The notes under the pieces were generated by a model. It was not told where the DNA came from, searched no databases, and worked only from the letters and a program-made list of their open reading frames with translations. This document shows, in pieces, positions 18,190 through 29,661 of a DNA stretch of 64,000 nt; positions within the stretch are counted from its first letter, which is position 1; each line of letters opens with the position of its first letter. The DNA lies in assembly GCF_004367585.1 (NCBI RefSeq), contig NZ_CP038015.1, forward strand, positions 124,001-188,000. The letters are read 5' to 3'. The stretch is from Paenisporosarcina antarctica (GTDB taxonomy: Bacteria; Bacillota; Bacilli; Bacillales_A; Planococcaceae). The position numbers were made by a program, and so were the translations under genes.

Positions 18190-18723
18190 ATGGAAAAGAA
18201 TTGGTATGTTGTACACACATATTCTGGGTACGAGAACAAAGTAAAAGCAAATCTTGAAAAGCGTGTCGAAACTATGGGCATGTCAGATTTAATCTTCCGC
18301 GTCATTATCCCGGAAGAAGAAGAAACGGATTTTAAAGATGGTAAAAAACGCACAGTTATGCGTAAAACGTTCCCCGGATATGTTCTAGTTGAGATTATAA
18401 TGACGGACGATTCTTGGTACGTAGTACGTAATACTCCAGGTGTTACTGGATTTATCGGTTCTTCAGGTGGCGGCGCGAAGCCAACACCATTATTAGACGA
18501 AGAAGTAGAATTCATCTTAAAACAAATGGGTATGACAGAACGTAGACTTGAAGGTCAATATACAATAGGCGAATTGGTTGAAGTTTTAGAAGGGCCATTT
18601 GCAAACTTCCAAGGAAAAGTGGAAGAAATTGATGAGACGAAGGGCAAGTTGAAAGTTTCTGTTGATATGTTTGGTCGCGAAACAAAAATGGAACTTGACT
18701 TCGATCAAGTTACCAAAATATAA
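18190..18723 (+). CDS. nusG: Transcription antitermination/pausing factor NusG
   Basis: 177 aa, identical in length to B. subtilis NusG. NGN domain (MEKNWYVVHTYSGYENKVK onward, with FPGYVLVE) and a C-terminal KOW domain (GPFANFQGKVEEID). Binds the RNAP clamp. ATG 18190 fits homologues. The only good purine-rich site (AAAGGGAGG) is about 24 nt upstream, far from optimal; a GGAC/GTCC hairpin in between could shorten the distance. Confidence 0.95.
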   Translation: MEKNWYVVHTYSGYENKVKANLEKRVETMGMSDLIFRVIIPEEEETDFKDGKKRTVMRKTFPGYVLVEIIMTDDSWYVVRNTPGVTGFIGSSGGGAKPTPLLDEEVEFILKQMGMTERRLEGQYTIGELVEVLEGPFANFQGKVEEIDETKGKLKVSVDMFGRETKMELDFDQVTKI

Positions 18724-18738
18724 ATTTGCGATAGCTAC

Positions 18739-18767
18739 TTGATTAAATTTTAGAAAAATGGTATTAT
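18739..18767 (+). promoter_or_regulatory. Promoter of rplK-rplA
   Basis: TTGATT, 17 nt, TATTAT, about 130 nt before rplK. The transcript would carry the leader with the L1-site-like structure. Confidence 0.65.
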
Positions 18768-18844
18768 TTCAAAGGTCAGACTGATTTTGTGAAAGTCTGA
18801 AAAAATTTAGCTTACGTTCAGCTACTAGCTGACACAGATATTGA

Positions 18845-18869
18845 GTGGGAGGGGCAACCCTATTACCAC
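18845..18869 (+). promoter_or_regulatory. L1-binding-site-like leader before rplK
   Basis: GTGGGAGG, a GGCAACCC turn and TATTACCAC resemble the 23S rRNA helix 77 region bound by ribosomal protein L1 (GGUGGGAGG opposite AAAUACCACC, from known rRNA). L1 autoregulates L11-L1 operons by binding such mimics. The site ends 18 nt before the SD of rplK. Confidence 0.65.
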
Positions 18870-18895
18870 ATCACGGACTTAAGGAGGTGTGTCTC

Positions 18896-19321
18896 GTGGC
18901 TAAAAAAGTTACTAAGGTAGTAAAATTACAAATACCTGCTGGTAAAGCAAATCCAGCACCGCCGGTTGGTCCAGCATTGGGTCAAGCAGGTGTTAATATT
19001 ATGGGATTCTGTAAAGAGTTCAATGCACGTACGGCTGATCAAGCCGGACTAATTATCCCAGTTGAAATTTCTGTATTTGAAGACCGTTCATTTACATTCA
19101 TTACAAAAACTCCACCTGCAGCAGTATTACTTAAAGTGGCGGCTGGAATTCAGTCAGGTTCTGGTGAACCAAACCGCAAAAAAGTTGCAACGGTGAAGCG
19201 TGATAAAGTTCGCGAAATCGCTGAACAAAAAATGCCAGATCTAAACGCAGCATCAGTTGAAGCAGCAATGTTGATGGTTGAAGGTACTGCGCGCAGCATG
19301 GGTATTACAATCGAAGATTAA
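18896..19321 (+). CDS. rplK: Ribosomal protein L11
   Basis: 141 aa, family length. Binds the GTPase-associated region of 23S rRNA at the stalk base. The L11 signature block [19 protein letters not shown] is near residue 20 and the C-terminal domain ends [11 protein letters not shown] 18896 after AAGGAGG is chosen; an upstream in-frame GTG at 18845 lies within the L1 leader. Operon with rplA, with L1 feedback likely. Confidence 0.97.
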   Translation: MAKKVTKVVKLQIPAGKANPAPPVGPALGQAGVNIMGFCKEFNARTADQAGLIIPVEISVFEDRSFTFITKTPPAAVLLKVAAGIQSGSGEPNRKKVATVKRDKVREIAEQKMPDLNAASVEAAMLMVEGTARSMGITIED

Positions 19322-19349
19322 TCCCTTCACTTGTATTGCATTAGTTTTG

Positions 19350-19384
19350 GAGGGTTGCGATTGTCTTTTAGACACGCAACCCTT
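19350..19384 (+). other. Intercistronic hairpin rplK-rplA
   Basis: GGGTTGCG pairs with CGCAACCC, with an inner TTGTC/GACA helix. The following TTATTC is a poor T-run. It could be an attenuator or a processing site between the two genes. Confidence 0.45.
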
Positions 19385-19388
19385 ATTC

Positions 19389-19415
19389 GTGGGAGGGTAA
19401 TTCCGTTAAAACCAC
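19389..19415 (+). promoter_or_regulatory. Second L1-binding-site-like leader, before rplA
   Basis: GTGGGAGG, then TTAAAACCAC, the same arrangement as at 18845 and as 23S helix 77. It ends just before the SD (AAGGAGG) of rplA. A duplicated site would let L1 repress its own cistron as well as rplK. Confidence 0.6.
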
Positions 19416-19434
19416 ATAAGGAGGTCATTTTACA

Positions 19435-20136
19435 ATGGCGAAAAAAGGTAAAAAACTACAAGAAGCATCTAAATTAATAGATCGCACAAAAGCTTACACA
19501 GCTACAGAAGCAATTGATCTTGCTAAAAAAACTAGTGGTGTTAACTTTGATGCAACAGTTGAAGTAGCATTCAAATTAGGTATCGACACACGTAAAAATG
19601 ACCAACAAATCCGTGGAGCAGTTGTGCTTCCAAACGGAACTGGTAATACTCAACGTGTTTTAGTTTTCGCTAAAGGCGAAAAATTAAAAGAAGCAGAAGC
19701 TGCTGGCGCTGACTATTTTGGCGATACAGAGTACATCAACAAAATCCAACAAGGATGGTTTGACTTCGATGTAATCGTAGCTACTCCAGACATGATGGGT
19801 GAAGTTGGTAAATTAGGTCGTGTTTTAGGACCAAAAGGCTTAATGCCGAACCCTAAAACAGGAACTGTAACTTTCGACGTAACGAAAGCAATCGGAGAAA
19901 TCAAGGCTGGTAAAGTTGAGTACCGTGCTGATAAAGCTGGTATCATTCACGCGCCAATCGGTAAAGTTTCTTTCGAAGATGACAAGTTAGTTGAAAACTT
20001 CTTAGCAGTATTTGATGTTGTTCAAAAAGCTAAACCAGCTGCAGCTAAAGGAACATACATGAAGTCTGTTAATGTTACAACAACGATGGGTCCATCTGTA
20101 AAAGTGGATTCTTCAAGTGTAAAAGTTAGCAAATAA
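19435..20136 (+). CDS. rplA: Ribosomal protein L1
   Basis: 233 aa. Forms the L1 stalk of the 50S subunit and is the predicted translational repressor of this operon through the two leader sites. Conserved [17 protein letters not shown] and [14 protein letters not shown] blocks are visible. SD AAGGAGG. Confidence 0.97.
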   Translation: MAKKGKKLQEASKLIDRTKAYTATEAIDLAKKTSGVNFDATVEVAFKLGIDTRKNDQQIRGAVVLPNGTGNTQRVLVFAKGEKLKEAEAAGADYFGDTEYINKIQQGWFDFDVIVATPDMMGEVGKLGRVLGPKGLMPNPKTGTVTFDVTKAIGEIKAGKVEYRADKAGIIHAPIGKVSFEDDKLVENFLAVFDVVQKAKPAAAKGTYMKSVNVTTTMGPSVKVDSSSVKVSK

Positions 20137-20138
20137 GA

Positions 20139-20167
20139 TTGACAGTTTAAAATATATTTGTTAAGAT
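20139..20167 (+). promoter_or_regulatory. Promoter of rplJ-rplL
   Basis: Perfect TTGACA, 17 nt, TAAGAT, starting 2 nt after rplA. It precedes the L10 leader. Confidence 0.7.
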
Positions 20168-20194
20168 ATATTTTGTTGTAAATAATTATTTGTA

Positions 20195-20320
20195 ATTTGT
20201 ACCGTAGACAGTAGGGGCGACTTGTCGCATAATGATCCTACCGAGGACATGCATTCAGAATCTTTTTAAAGATGACGTTTCAGCCCCTGGTCTATTTAAT
20301 AGTCCGGGGGCTTTTCTTTT
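20195..20320 (+). ncRNA. L10 ribosomal leader with attenuator
   Basis: Position directly before rplJ and conserved-looking blocks (ACCGTAGACAGTAGGGGC, CCTACCGAGGACATGCATTC) fit the Firmicute L10 leader bound by the L10(L12)4 complex. It ends in a long stem 20282-20312 (AGCCCC..GGGGGCT) followed by TTTTCTTTT, a transcription attenuator. Confidence 0.8.
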
Positions 20321-20359
20321 GGCGGTATAAATGACTCATTCTAATTAGGAGGTGTCAAG

Positions 20360-20860
20360 ATGAGCAAAGTTATGGAATTTAAACAAGTTCGCGTTGAAGA
20401 GATTACTGAAAAATTCAAAGGTGCTGCAACTGCTGTAGTAGTTAACTACCGTGGATTAAACGTTACTCAAATCACAGAACTTCGTAAACAACTTCGTGAA
20501 GCAGGTGTTGAGTTCAAAGTGTACAAAAACACAATGACTCGCCGTGCGGTTGAAGCTGCAGGTCTTGAAGGCTTGAATGATAGTCTTACAGGTCCAAACG
20601 CAATTGCGTTTTCAACAGAAGACGTAGTAGCGCCAGCGAAAATCCTTAACGATTTCGCTAAAAAGAACGAAAAGCTTGAAATTAAAGCTGGTGTGATTGA
20701 AGGTTTAGTCGCTACTGCTGACGATATTAAAGCACTTGCAGAACTTCCTTCTCGTGAAGGTTTGTTGTCAATGCTATTAAGCGTTCTTCAAGCTCCAATG
20801 CGCAACTTCGCGCTTGCAACTAAAGCTGTTGCAGAACAAAAAGAAGAGCAAGGCGCGTAA
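20360..20860 (+). CDS. rplJ: Ribosomal protein L10
   Basis: 166 aa. Anchors the L7/L12 stalk through its C-terminal helix ([17 protein letters not shown] region). [12 protein letters not shown] is the rRNA-binding block. Expected to repress its operon via the upstream leader. SD AGGAGGTG. Confidence 0.97.
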   Translation: MSKVMEFKQVRVEEITEKFKGAATAVVVNYRGLNVTQITELRKQLREAGVEFKVYKNTMTRRAVEAAGLEGLNDSLTGPNAIAFSTEDVVAPAKILNDFAKKNEKLEIKAGVIEGLVATADDIKALAELPSREGLLSMLLSVLQAPMRNFALATKAVAEQKEEQGA

Positions 20861-20937
20861 TTCGTTACACGGCTTAGCTTTTTAACCCCTGGGTTTAACC
20901 CAAACAAAAAAATTATTCCTATTAGGAGGAACATACA

Positions 20938-21300
20938 ATGAACAACACTCAAATCCTTGAAGCAATCAAAGGTATGACAGTTCTTGAATTAAACGACTTA
21001 GTAAAAGCAATCGAAGAAGAATTTGGCGTAACAGCTGCTGCACCAATGGCTATGGCTGCTGGTGGCGGTGCTGCTGCTGAAGAAGAGCAAACTGAATTTG
21101 ATGTAATCCTTACTGCAATCGGCGATGCAAAAATCAAAGTAATCAAAGCAGTTCGTGAAATCACTGGTTTAGGTCTTAAAGAAGCTAAAGAAGTTGTAGA
21201 TAACGCTCCTAAAGCTATTAAAGAAGCTGTAACTAAAGAAGAAGCAGAAGAAATCAAAGCTAAACTTGCTGAAGTTGGCGCAACAGTAGAAGTTAAGTAA
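20938..21300 (+). CDS. rplL: Ribosomal protein L7/L12
   Basis: 120 aa stalk protein recruiting translational GTPases. An N-terminal dimerisation helix, an Ala/Gly hinge ([17 protein letters not shown]) and the C-terminal domain ending with [15 protein letters not shown] terminator follows at 21320. Confidence 0.98.
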   Translation: MNNTQILEAIKGMTVLELNDLVKAIEEEFGVTAAAPMAMAAGGGAAAEEEQTEFDVILTAIGDAKIKVIKAVREITGLGLKEAKEVVDNAPKAIKEAVTKEEAEEIKAKLAEVGATVEVK

Positions 21301-21319
21301 TTTTAACAATTAGTATTGG

Positions 21320-21355
21320 AAAGCCCGTCACTTAATACCGGCGGGCTTTTTCTTC
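21320..21355 (+). terminator. Terminator after rplL
   Basis: AAAGCCCG and CGGGCTTT around a ~14-nt interior, then TTTTTCTTC. Confidence 0.85.
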
Positions 21356-21384
21356 ATTTAGGTAACAGGTTGGAGGGTGTCCCG

Positions 21385-21990
21385 ATGGCTGAGCATTATT
21401 ATTCAAAAAAACCTCAAGCACAAAGTAAACCCAAATCATGGAGTTCCACACTGCGTGGTGAGCTATTTCATTTTGAAACTGATACAGGGGTTTTTAGCAA
21501 AAGCGAGGTAGATTTTGGCTCCCGTGTTTTAATTGATACGTTTGTGACGCCAGTAATTGATGGACCTGTACTAGATGTGGGTTGTGGGTATGGACCCATT
21601 GGGTTATCCATTGCCAAAACCGAAACAAATCGTACAATTCACATGGTGGACATTAATGAACGTGCAGTAGAACTTTCGCGCAAAAATGCGGAAGGTAACG
21701 GGGTACAAAATGTACGAATCTATGAAAGTGATGGTTTAACCGATGTTACGGAAACTGACTTTGCGGCAATTTTAACAAACCCGCCGATTCGTGCTGGAAA
21801 ACAAACGATTTTTCGTTTTTATATAGATGCCTATGCGAAATTATGTGTGGGTGGAGAATTGTGGGTTGTCATTCAGAAGAAACAAGGAGCTCCATCAACT
21901 TTCGATCGATTAGAAGAGATTTTCGGTCAAGTTGAAGTAGTAAATAAGGTAAGAGGTTACTGGATCATGAAGGCTGAGAAAGTCAACTGA
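21385..21990 (+). CDS. Class I SAM methyltransferase, RsmC-like (YbxB)
   Basis: 201 aa. SAM-binding motif VLDVGCGYGPIG at mid-protein and NPPIRAGK, the NPPx(F/I)-type catalytic motif of N6/N2 nucleic-acid methyltransferases. Orthologous position to B. subtilis ybxB between rplL and rpoB. By family it is probably a 16S rRNA guanine-N2 methyltransferase; substrate not proven. ATG 21385 after TTGGAGGGTG; the open frame upstream crosses the rplL terminator. Confidence 0.9.
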   Translation: MAEHYYSKKPQAQSKPKSWSSTLRGELFHFETDTGVFSKSEVDFGSRVLIDTFVTPVIDGPVLDVGCGYGPIGLSIAKTETNRTIHMVDINERAVELSRKNAEGNGVQNVRIYESDGLTDVTETDFAAILTNPPIRAGKQTIFRFYIDAYAKLCVGGELWVVIQKKQGAPSTFDRLEEIFGQVEVVNKVRGYWIMKAEKVN

Positions 21991-21993
21991 TTA

Positions 21994-22022
21994 TTGACTT
22001 GACAAAATCGCTATGATATTAT
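21994..22022 (+). promoter_or_regulatory. Promoter of rpoB-rpoC
   Basis: TTGACT, 17 nt, TATTAT, starting 3 nt after the preceding gene. A second TTGACA at 21999 overlaps it. The ~200-nt leader carries a hairpin CTTTTCGA/TCGAAAAG at 22155-22193. Confidence 0.6.
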
Positions 22023-22225
22023 AACAAAATGCAGAAATATTATTTTGCGGTCGTATGTCCTTTTGTATAAAGTTAATTTATAAGTGGGTATACTTACCAA
22101 GAATAAATGTAGTTAACCGAAAATGAGCTCTTATGGATCTCGTTTTATTTTTGTCTTTTCGACATCATACACTAAATATGCTGTATCGAAAAGTCCTAAT
22201 ATTGCTTTATTGAGGGGTGAATGAG

Positions 22226-25200
22226 TTGGCAGGTCAACTAGTTCAGTATGGACAACACCGCCAGCGTAGAAGTTTTGCGCGTATTAAAGAGGTGCTGGAG
22301 CTTCCGAATTTAATAGAAATTCAAACAGCATCTTATGAATGGTTCCTTGAAGAAGGTTTGCGTGAAATGTTCCGAGACATTTCTCCTATTACGGACTTCA
22401 CAGGTAATCTTTCACTAGAATTCATTGATTATACATTAGGTGATCCTAAGTATCCGGTCGATGAGTCTAAAGAACGTGATGTAACTTACGCAGCACCACT
22501 TCGCGTAAAAGTACGTCTTCATAATAAAGAATCAGAAGAAGTGAAAGAACAAGATGTCTTCATGGGCGATTTCCCGCTTATGACTGAAACAGGTACTTTC
22601 GTTATTAACGGTGCTGAGCGCGTAATCGTTTCACAGTTAGTTCGTTCACCAAGTGTTTATTTCCACGATAAGACAGATAAAAATGGTAAAAAAGGTTTTG
22701 GAGCAACGGTTATTCCAAACCGTGGCGCATGGTTAGAATATGAAATTGATGCAAAAGACGTAGTCTATGTGCGTATTGATCGCACACGTAAATTGCCTGT
22801 AACGGTTCTTATACGTGCACTTGGTTTTGATACTGATCAAGAAATTATCGACCTTATTGGTGATAATGAATACCTTCAAAATACGCTTGAAAAAGATCAT
22901 ACAGAGAGCGCGGATAAAGCGTTGCTCGAAATTTATGAACGTCTTCGTCCGGGTGAGCCGCCAACAGTTGAAAGCGCGAAAAGTCTGTTGTACTCACGTT
23001 TCTTCGACCCAAAACGCTATGATTTAGCTAATGTTGGGCGCTATAAAATGAACAAAAAACTGCATATCAAAAATCGTTTGCTTAACCAAACGCTTGCTGA
23101 AACACTGGTTGATCCTGAAACTGGTGAAATCTTAGCTGAAAAAGGTGCAGTAATTGATCGTCGTTTACTCGACCGTTTAATTCCACATCTTGAGAATGGA
23201 ATAGGATTCCGTACAATATCTCAAGTCGGTGGCGTTTTAGATGGCGACATCACGTTGCAATCAATTAAAATATATGCTCCAAATAATGAATCACAACAAG
23301 AAATTAATGTTATCAGCAATGCTTATATAGAAGATGCTATTAAAAACATCACACCTGCTGACATTATTTCTTCTGTTGGTTACTTCTTTAATCTACTTTA
23401 CAAAGTCGGCTTCACAGATGACATTGATCATCTTGGTAACCGTCGTTTACGTTCAGTAGGTGAGTTATTACAAAACCAATTCCGTATTGGTCTTTCTCGT
23501 ATGGAACGTGTTGTACGTGAGCGTATGTCTATCAATGACACACAATCAATCGTGCCACAACAATTGATCAATATCCGTCCGGTTATTGCTTCAATGAAAG
23601 AGTTCTTTGGTAGCTCTCAGTTGTCTCAGTTCATGGATCAAACAAATCCGCTTGCTGAATTGACACACAAACGTCGTCTATCGGCACTAGGACCCGGTGG
23701 TTTAACGCGTGAACGCGCAGGCTTTGAAGTGCGTGACGTTCATTACTCTCACTATGGCCGTATGTGTCCGATTGAAACGCCTGAGGGTCCAAACATTGGA
23801 TTGATTAACTCACTTTCAAGTTTCGCGAAAGTGAACAAATTCGGATTTATTGAAACACCTTACCGTCGTGTTGATCATGAGAAGGGTGTTGTAACAACTC
23901 GCATTGACTATTTAACAGCTGATGAAGAAGATAACTATGTAGTAGCGCAAGCTAACACACGTCTATCTGACACAGGTGAATTTATCGATGAGGAAGTTGT
24001 TGGCCGTTTCCGTGGAGATAACACGGTATTCAAACGTACGTTAATCGATTATATGGATGTTTCGCCGAAACAAGTAGTTTCTGCTGCAACTGCGTGTATC
24101 CCATTCTTAGAAAACGATGACTCCAACCGTGCCCTTATGGGTGCGAACATGCAACGTCAAGCAGTTCCATTGTTAAACCCTGAAGCTCCTTTCGTAGGAA
24201 CAGGTATGGAACATGTGAATGCGCGTGATTCTGGAGCTGCCGTAATTGCTAAGTATGTTGGGATTGTTGAACATGTAGAAGCAAGAGAAATTCGAGTTCG
24301 TCGAATTGAAGAAATCGATGGCAAAGAAGTTAAAGGCGATTTAACAAAATATAAATTACAAAAATTCCTTCGTTCAAATCAAGGGACTAGCTATAACCAA
24401 CGACCACTTGTACAAGTGGGAGAACGCGTAAAACCACTTGACATTCTTGCAGACGGTCCTTCAATGGAACGTGGAGAGATGGCACTTGGACGTAATGTAC
24501 TTGTTGCATTCATGACGTGGGACGGCTACAACTATGAAGATGCAGTTATCATGAGTGAACGTCTTGTAAAAGATGATGTTTACACATCTGTTCATATTGA
24601 AGAATATGAATCAGAATCTCGTGATACGAAACTTGGACCTGAAGAAATCACACGTGACATTCCGAACGTTGGGGAAGAAGCGCTTCGTAACTTAGATGAG
24701 CGTGGAATCATCCGCATCGGTGCTGAAGTTCGCGATGGCGATATCTTAGTGGGTAAAGTAACGCCTAAAGGGGTTACTGAGTTAACGGCTGAAGAGCGAC
24801 TGTTACATGCAATCTTTGGTGAAAAAGCGCGTGAAGTTCGTGATACTTCTCTTCGTGTACCTCATGGTGCAAGCGGAATTATCTTGGACGTTAAAGTGTT
24901 TAATCGTGAAGACGGCGACGAGCTTCCACCTGGTGTGAATCAACTCGTTCGTGCATACATCGTTCAAAAACGTAAAATCTCTGTAGGGGATAAAATGGCT
25001 GGACGTCATGGTAACAAAGGTGTTATCTCACGTATTCTTCCAGAAGAAGATATGCCATTTATGCCAGACGGCACACCTGTAGATGTAATGCTTAACCCTC
25101 TTGGGGTTCCATCTCGTATGAACATCGGTCAAGTATTGGAACTACACTTAGGTATGGCTTCTAGAAAACTTGGCATTCATATGGCGTCACCAGTATTTGA

Positions 25201-25777
25201 TGGTGCCAATGAAGCAGACGTTTGGGGTACGATGGAAGAAGCTGGTATGAATCGTGACGGTAAAACTACATTGTATGATGGCCGCTCAGGCGAACCATTC
25301 GACAACCGTGTATCTGTAGGTATCATGTATATGATTAAGTTAGCCCACATGGTTGACGATAAATTACATGCACGTTCAACTGGACCTTACTCTCTTGTTA
25401 CGCAACAACCACTTGGTGGTAAAGCACAATTTGGTGGACAGCGTTTCGGAGAGATGGAAGTATGGGCACTTGAAGCATATGGTGCTGCTTACACACTTCA
25501 AGAAATCTTGACAGTTAAATCCGATGATGTTGTGGGTCGTGTGAAAACATACGAAGCAATTGTTAAAGGTGAGAGTGTACCAGAACCAGGTGTTCCGGAA
25601 TCTTTCAAAGTATTAATTAAAGAACTTCAAAGTTTAGGTATGGACGTTAAGATGCTATCAATTGACGACGAAGAAATAGAATTGCGTGATTTGGATGAAG
25701 AAGACGATCTTCAACCAGCTGACGCGCTTAATATTCTACCAATGACAGAGAAATCACCAGTAGGTTCAGCCGAGTAG
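22226..25777 (+). CDS. rpoB: RNA polymerase beta subunit
   Basis: 1183 aa. The rifampicin pocket reads [20 protein letters not shown] then [10 protein letters not shown], with Ser/Gln/Asp/His/Arg/Leu at the usual resistance positions, so rifampicin sensitivity is predicted. TTG 22226 is chosen: 8 nt after GAGGGG and colinear with the TTG-initiated Bacillus protein (MxGQLVQYG). The C-terminal tail after [12 protein letters not shown] is acidic. Operon with rpoC. Confidence 0.98.
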   Translation: MAGQLVQYGQHRQRRSFARIKEVLELPNLIEIQTASYEWFLEEGLREMFRDISPITDFTGNLSLEFIDYTLGDPKYPVDESKERDVTYAAPLRVKVRLHNKESEEVKEQDVFMGDFPLMTETGTFVINGAERVIVSQLVRSPSVYFHDKTDKNGKKGFGATVIPNRGAWLEYEIDAKDVVYVRIDRTRKLPVTVLIRALGFDTDQEIIDLIGDNEYLQNTLEKDHTESADKALLEIYERLRPGEPPTVESAKSLLYSRFFDPKRYDLANVGRYKMNKKLHIKNRLLNQTLAETLVDPETGEILAEKGAVIDRRLLDRLIPHLENGIGFRTISQVGGVLDGDITLQSIKIYAPNNESQQEINVISNAYIEDAIKNITPADIISSVGYFFNLLYKVGFTDDIDHLGNRRLRSVGELLQNQFRIGLSRMERVVRERMSINDTQSIVPQQLINIRPVIASMKEFFGSSQLSQFMDQTNPLAELTHKRRLSALGPGGLTRERAGFEVRDVHYSHYGRMCPIETPEGPNIGLINSLSSFAKVNKFGFIETPYRRVDHEKGVVTTRIDYLTADEEDNYVVAQANTRLSDTGEFIDEEVVGRFRGDNTVFKRTLIDYMDVSPKQVVSAATACIPFLENDDSNRALMGANMQRQAVPLLNPEAPFVGTGMEHVNARDSGAAVIAKYVGIVEHVEAREIRVRRIEEIDGKEVKGDLTKYKLQKFLRSNQGTSYNQRPLVQVGERVKPLDILADGPSMERGEMALGRNVLVAFMTWDGYNYEDAVIMSERLVKDDVYTSVHIEEYESESRDTKLGPEEITRDIPNVGEEALRNLDERGIIRIGAEVRDGDILVGKVTPKGVTELTAEERLLHAIFGEKAREVRDTSLRVPHGASGIILDVKVFNREDGDELPPGVNQLVRAYIVQKRKISVGDKMAGRHGNKGVISRILPEEDMPFMPDGTPVDVMLNPLGVPSRMNIGQVLELHLGMASRKLGIHMASPVFDGANEADVWGTMEEAGMNRDGKTTLYDGRSGEPFDNRVSVGIMYMIKLAHMVDDKLHARSTGPYSLVTQQPLGGKAQFGGQRFGEMEVWALEAYGAAYTLQEILTVKSDDVVGRVKTYEAIVKGESVPEPGVPESFKVLIKELQSLGMDVKMLSIDDEEIELRDLDEEDDLQPADALNILPMTEKSPVGSAE

Positions 25778-25817
25778 GTTGCCTATAAGGTATATATAAA
25801 TGCAAGTAAAGAAATAA

Positions 25818-25839
25818 GGGCAGGCCTTCTTACCTGCCC
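25818..25839 (+). other. Hairpin between rpoB and rpoC
   Basis: GGGCAGG and CCTGCCC, 8-nt loop, no T-run. A second small hairpin (TTATCCGC / GTGGATAA) lies at 25859-25884. Possible attenuation or processing sites. Confidence 0.4.
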
Positions 25840-25921
25840 GAATTTCCATTTTTAAAAAGTTATCCGCCTGAGCTAAGTGGATAAAGTCTTTAAAAGACCC
25901 AGACTAAGGGAGGTAGGCTCC

Positions 25922-28900
25922 TTGATAGACGTTAATAATTTTGAGTACATGAAGATTGGTTTAGCATCTCCAGACAAGATTCGTTCTTGGTCTTATGGTG
26001 AAGTAAAGAAGCCTGAAACGATTAACTACCGTACACTTAAACCTGAAAAAGATGGTTTGTTCTGTGAGCGCATTTTCGGTCCAACAAAGGACTGGGAATG
26101 TCATTGTGGTAAGTATAAGCGTGTTCGTTATAAAGGCGTTGTTTGTGATCGTTGTGGCGTAGAAGTTACACGTTCAAAAGTTCGTCGTGAACGCATGGGT
26201 CACATTGAATTAGCGGCTCCTGTAACACATATTTGGTATTTCAAAGGTATTCCAAGTCGAATGGGACTAATTTTAGATATGTCTCCGCGTTCTTTAGAAG
26301 AAGTGATTTACTTTGCATCTTATGTAGTAGTAGATCCTGCAAATACGCCACTTGAGCGTAAGCAGCTTTTGTCTGAAAAAGAATATCGTGCTTATCGTGA
26401 AAAATATGGCAAGAAATTTTATGCAGCAATGGGTGCTGAAGCAATTAAACGTCTTCTTCAAGATCTTGATCTTGAAAAAGAAACAGAAGTGCTGAAGGAA
26501 GAACTTAAAACTGCAGCTGGTCAACGACGTACTCGTGCGATTAAGCGTTTAGAAGTAGTTGAGTCATTCCGTAACTCTGGTAATAAACCTGATTGGATGG
26601 TTTTAGACGTCCTTCCAGTAATACCTCCAGAAATACGCCCAATGGTTCAATTAGATGGTGGCCGTTTTGCTACTTCAGATTTAAATGATTTGTATCGTCG
26701 TGTTATCAACCGTAATAACCGTTTAAAACGTTTACTTGACCTTGGTGCTCCAAGTATCATCGTTCAAAACGAAAAACGTATGTTACAAGAAGCTGTTGAT
26801 GCTTTGATTGATAATGGTCGTCGTGGTCGCCCAGTTACAGGACCAGGTAATCGTCCATTGAAATCACTGTCACATATGTTAAAAGGGAAACAAGGTCGTT
26901 TCCGTCAAAACTTACTTGGTAAACGTGTTGACTACTCTGGTCGTTCGGTTATCGTTGTAGGTCCAAACTTAAAAATGTATCAATGTGGACTTCCAAAAGA
27001 AATGGCAATTGAATTATTCAAACCATTTGTTATGAAGGAACTTGTTGAACGTGGCTTAGCTCACAACATTAAGAGCGCGAAACGTAAAATTGAGCGTATG
27101 CATTCGGAAGTTTGGGATGTATTAGAAGACGTCATTAAGGAGCATCCGGTTTTATTAAACCGCGCACCGACGCTTCATAGACTAGGTATTCAAGCATTCG
27201 AACCTACATTAGTAGAAGGTCGTGCGATTCGTCTTCACCCTCTTGTATGTACAGCTTATAACGCTGACTTCGATGGTGACCAAATGGCTGTTCACGTACC
27301 TTTATCAGCAGAAGCGCAAGCTGAAGCTCGTTTACTTATGCTAGCTGCACAAAACATTTTAAACCCGAAAGATGGTAAGCCAGTTGTTACACCATCTCAA
27401 GATATGGTTTTAGGTAACTATTACTTAACGCTTGAGCGTAAAGGTGCAACAGGAGAAGGTTCATCATTCTACGGTCCAAATGAAGTGTTGATTGCTTATC
27501 AAAACGGTAATGCGCATTTGCATACACGTATTGGGATTTTAGCAGGTTCATTGAACAACCAAACATTCACTGCAGAACAAAACAAGATGTTGTTATTGAC
27601 TACAGTCGGAAAAGTTATTTTCAATGAGATTTTACCTGAATCATTCCCGTATATTAACGAACCAACGGACTTCAACCTTCAAGTTGAAACACCGTCTAAA
27701 TATTTTGTTCCAACAACGACAAATGTACGAGAACATATTGCTGGCATGGAACTTGTATCACCGTTCAAAAAGCCGATTCTTGGAAATATCATCGCTGAAG
27801 TGTTTAAACGTTTCCATATTACTGAAACGTCGAAAATGCTTGATCGCATGAAAAATCTAGGTTTCAAATACTCTACTAGAGCTGGTATTACAATTGGTAT
27901 CTCTGATATCGTGGTACTTCCAGATAAAGGTGAAGTTTTGGAAGAGGCTCAAGATAAAGTTGATAAAGTACTTAAGCAATTCCGTCGTGGTTTAATTACA
28001 GAAGAAGAGCGCTATGATCGTGTTATTTCTTACTGGAGTGCTGCGAAGGACGTTATTCAGGCAAAACTAATGAAATCTCTAGATAATTTAAACCCAATCT
28101 TCATGATGAGTGACTCTGGAGCGCGTGGTAACGCATCTAACTTTACTCAACTTGCAGGTATGCGTGGTTTGATGGCCAATCCGGCCGGTCGTATTATCGA
28201 GCTTCCAATTAAATCATCATTCCGTGAAGGTTTAACAGTTCTTGAATACTTCATCTCTACTCATGGTGCTCGTAAAGGTCTTGCGGATACAGCACTTAAA
28301 ACAGCTGACTCAGGTTACTTAACACGTCGATTAGTTGACGTTGCTCAAGATGTTATTGTTCGTGAAGATGAATGCGGAACGGACCGTGGCTTATTGATTG
28401 GCGCATTAATGGATGGCACAGAAGTTATTGAAGGATTTGACGAGCGTATTGCTGGTCGTCATACTCGCAAAACAATTTACCATCCAGTAACGAAAAAAGT
28501 TATTTTAGAAAAAGATGGTTTAATTACAGAAGACGTAGCTCGCGTTATTTTAGATGTTGGATTCACAGAGCTTACAATTCGTTCTGCATTCACATGTAAC
28601 ACGAAACACGGCGTATGTAAAAAATGTTATGGTACAAACTTAGCGACTGGTGAAAATGTTGAAGTTGGAGAAGCAGTTGGTATAATTGCTGCCCAATCGA
28701 TCGGTGAGCCAGGTACTCAGTTAACGATGCGTACTTTCCATACAGGTGGGGTAGCCGGGGATGATATTACACAAGGTCTTCCACGTATCCAAGAGATTTT
28801 CGAATCTCGTAATCCTAAAGGTCAAGCGGTTATTTCAGAAATTACAGGAGTTATCTCTGCAATTGAAGAAATTCGTGAAGGTCAAAAAGAAATTACAGTT

Positions 28901-29524
28901 CAAGGTGATGTTGAAACGCGTAAATACCTTGCTCCGTATAATGGTCGTTTGAAAGTTGAACTAAATGACCCAATTAAACGTGGTGAAGTATTAACAGAAG
29001 GTTCAATTGATCCGAAAGAATTGTTGAAAGTCAAAGATGTATTAACTGTACAAGTATACTTATTGAAAGAAGTTCAAAAAGTATATCGTATGCAGGGTGT
29101 TGAGATCGGTGACAAACATATCGAAGTAATGGTTCGCCAAATGCTTCGTAAAGTGCGTGTTATCGAGGCGGGTGAAACTGAGCTATTACCTGGTTCATTA
29201 CTCGATATTCACCAATTTGCAGAAGCGAATAAGGAAGCTGTGTTAAGTGGGAAAATCCCTGCTACATGTCGTCCTGTCATTCTTGGTATAACGAAAGCAT
29301 CTCTTGAAACAGAATCTTTCTTATCAGCAGCATCATTCCAAGAAACTACGCGTGTTTTAACAGACGCGGCAATTAAAGGGAAACGTGATGAACTACTGGG
29401 CTTGAAAGAAAACGTAATTATTGGTAAACTAGTTCCAGCTGGTACCGGTATGCAACGTTACCGTCAGATTAAGATTGTTGATCAAAAGAAAAATGATTCT
29501 AAAATAACAGTTAACGCTGAATAA
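25922..29524 (+). CDS. rpoC: RNA polymerase beta' subunit
   Basis: 1200 aa. N-terminal zinc ribbon (CHCGKYKRV...CDRCG), the catalytic Mg loop NADFDGDQM, the trigger-loop region [12 protein letters not shown] and the second zinc site ([13 protein letters not shown]) are all present. TTG 25922 is chosen: it follows AGGGAGGTAGG and gives [17 protein letters not shown] like Bacillus; an upstream GTG has no SD. A strong terminator follows. Confidence 0.98.
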   Translation: MIDVNNFEYMKIGLASPDKIRSWSYGEVKKPETINYRTLKPEKDGLFCERIFGPTKDWECHCGKYKRVRYKGVVCDRCGVEVTRSKVRRERMGHIELAAPVTHIWYFKGIPSRMGLILDMSPRSLEEVIYFASYVVVDPANTPLERKQLLSEKEYRAYREKYGKKFYAAMGAEAIKRLLQDLDLEKETEVLKEELKTAAGQRRTRAIKRLEVVESFRNSGNKPDWMVLDVLPVIPPEIRPMVQLDGGRFATSDLNDLYRRVINRNNRLKRLLDLGAPSIIVQNEKRMLQEAVDALIDNGRRGRPVTGPGNRPLKSLSHMLKGKQGRFRQNLLGKRVDYSGRSVIVVGPNLKMYQCGLPKEMAIELFKPFVMKELVERGLAHNIKSAKRKIERMHSEVWDVLEDVIKEHPVLLNRAPTLHRLGIQAFEPTLVEGRAIRLHPLVCTAYNADFDGDQMAVHVPLSAEAQAEARLLMLAAQNILNPKDGKPVVTPSQDMVLGNYYLTLERKGATGEGSSFYGPNEVLIAYQNGNAHLHTRIGILAGSLNNQTFTAEQNKMLLLTTVGKVIFNEILPESFPYINEPTDFNLQVETPSKYFVPTTTNVREHIAGMELVSPFKKPILGNIIAEVFKRFHITETSKMLDRMKNLGFKYSTRAGITIGISDIVVLPDKGEVLEEAQDKVDKVLKQFRRGLITEEERYDRVISYWSAAKDVIQAKLMKSLDNLNPIFMMSDSGARGNASNFTQLAGMRGLMANPAGRIIELPIKSSFREGLTVLEYFISTHGARKGLADTALKTADSGYLTRRLVDVAQDVIVREDECGTDRGLLIGALMDGTEVIEGFDERIAGRHTRKTIYHPVTKKVILEKDGLITEDVARVILDVGFTELTIRSAFTCNTKHGVCKKCYGTNLATGENVEVGEAVGIIAAQSIGEPGTQLTMRTFHTGGVAGDDITQGLPRIQEIFESRNPKGQAVISEITGVISAIEEIREGQKEITVQGDVETRKYLAPYNGRLKVELNDPIKRGEVLTEGSIDPKELLKVKDVLTVQVYLLKEVQKVYRMQGVEIGDKHIEVMVRQMLRKVRVIEAGETELLPGSLLDIHQFAEANKEAVLSGKIPATCRPVILGITKASLETESFLSAASFQETTRVLTDAAIKGKRDELLGLKENVIIGKLVPAGTGMQRYRQIKIVDQKKNDSKITVNAE

Positions 29525-29536
29525 ATTCAAATCATT

Positions 29537-29575
29537 CCGGTGGGATTGTAATTCCACGCCCACCGGTATTTTTTC
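29537..29575 (+). terminator. Terminator after rpoC
   Basis: CCGGTGGG pairs with CCCACCGG around a 14-nt interior, then TATTTTTT. Confidence 0.85.
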
Positions 29576-29585
29576 TGTAAGAGGG

Positions 29586-29614
29586 TTGACAGAAAAACAT
29601 TTGAATGTTAACAT
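29586..29614 (+). promoter_or_regulatory. Promoter of the rplGB-str operon
   Basis: Perfect TTGACA, 17 nt, TAACAT, 48 nt before rplGB. Confidence 0.65.
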
Positions 29615-29661
29615 ATTCAAGGTTGATAGTTGAAGGTCTGGGTCTTTGGAGGATATGGTAA

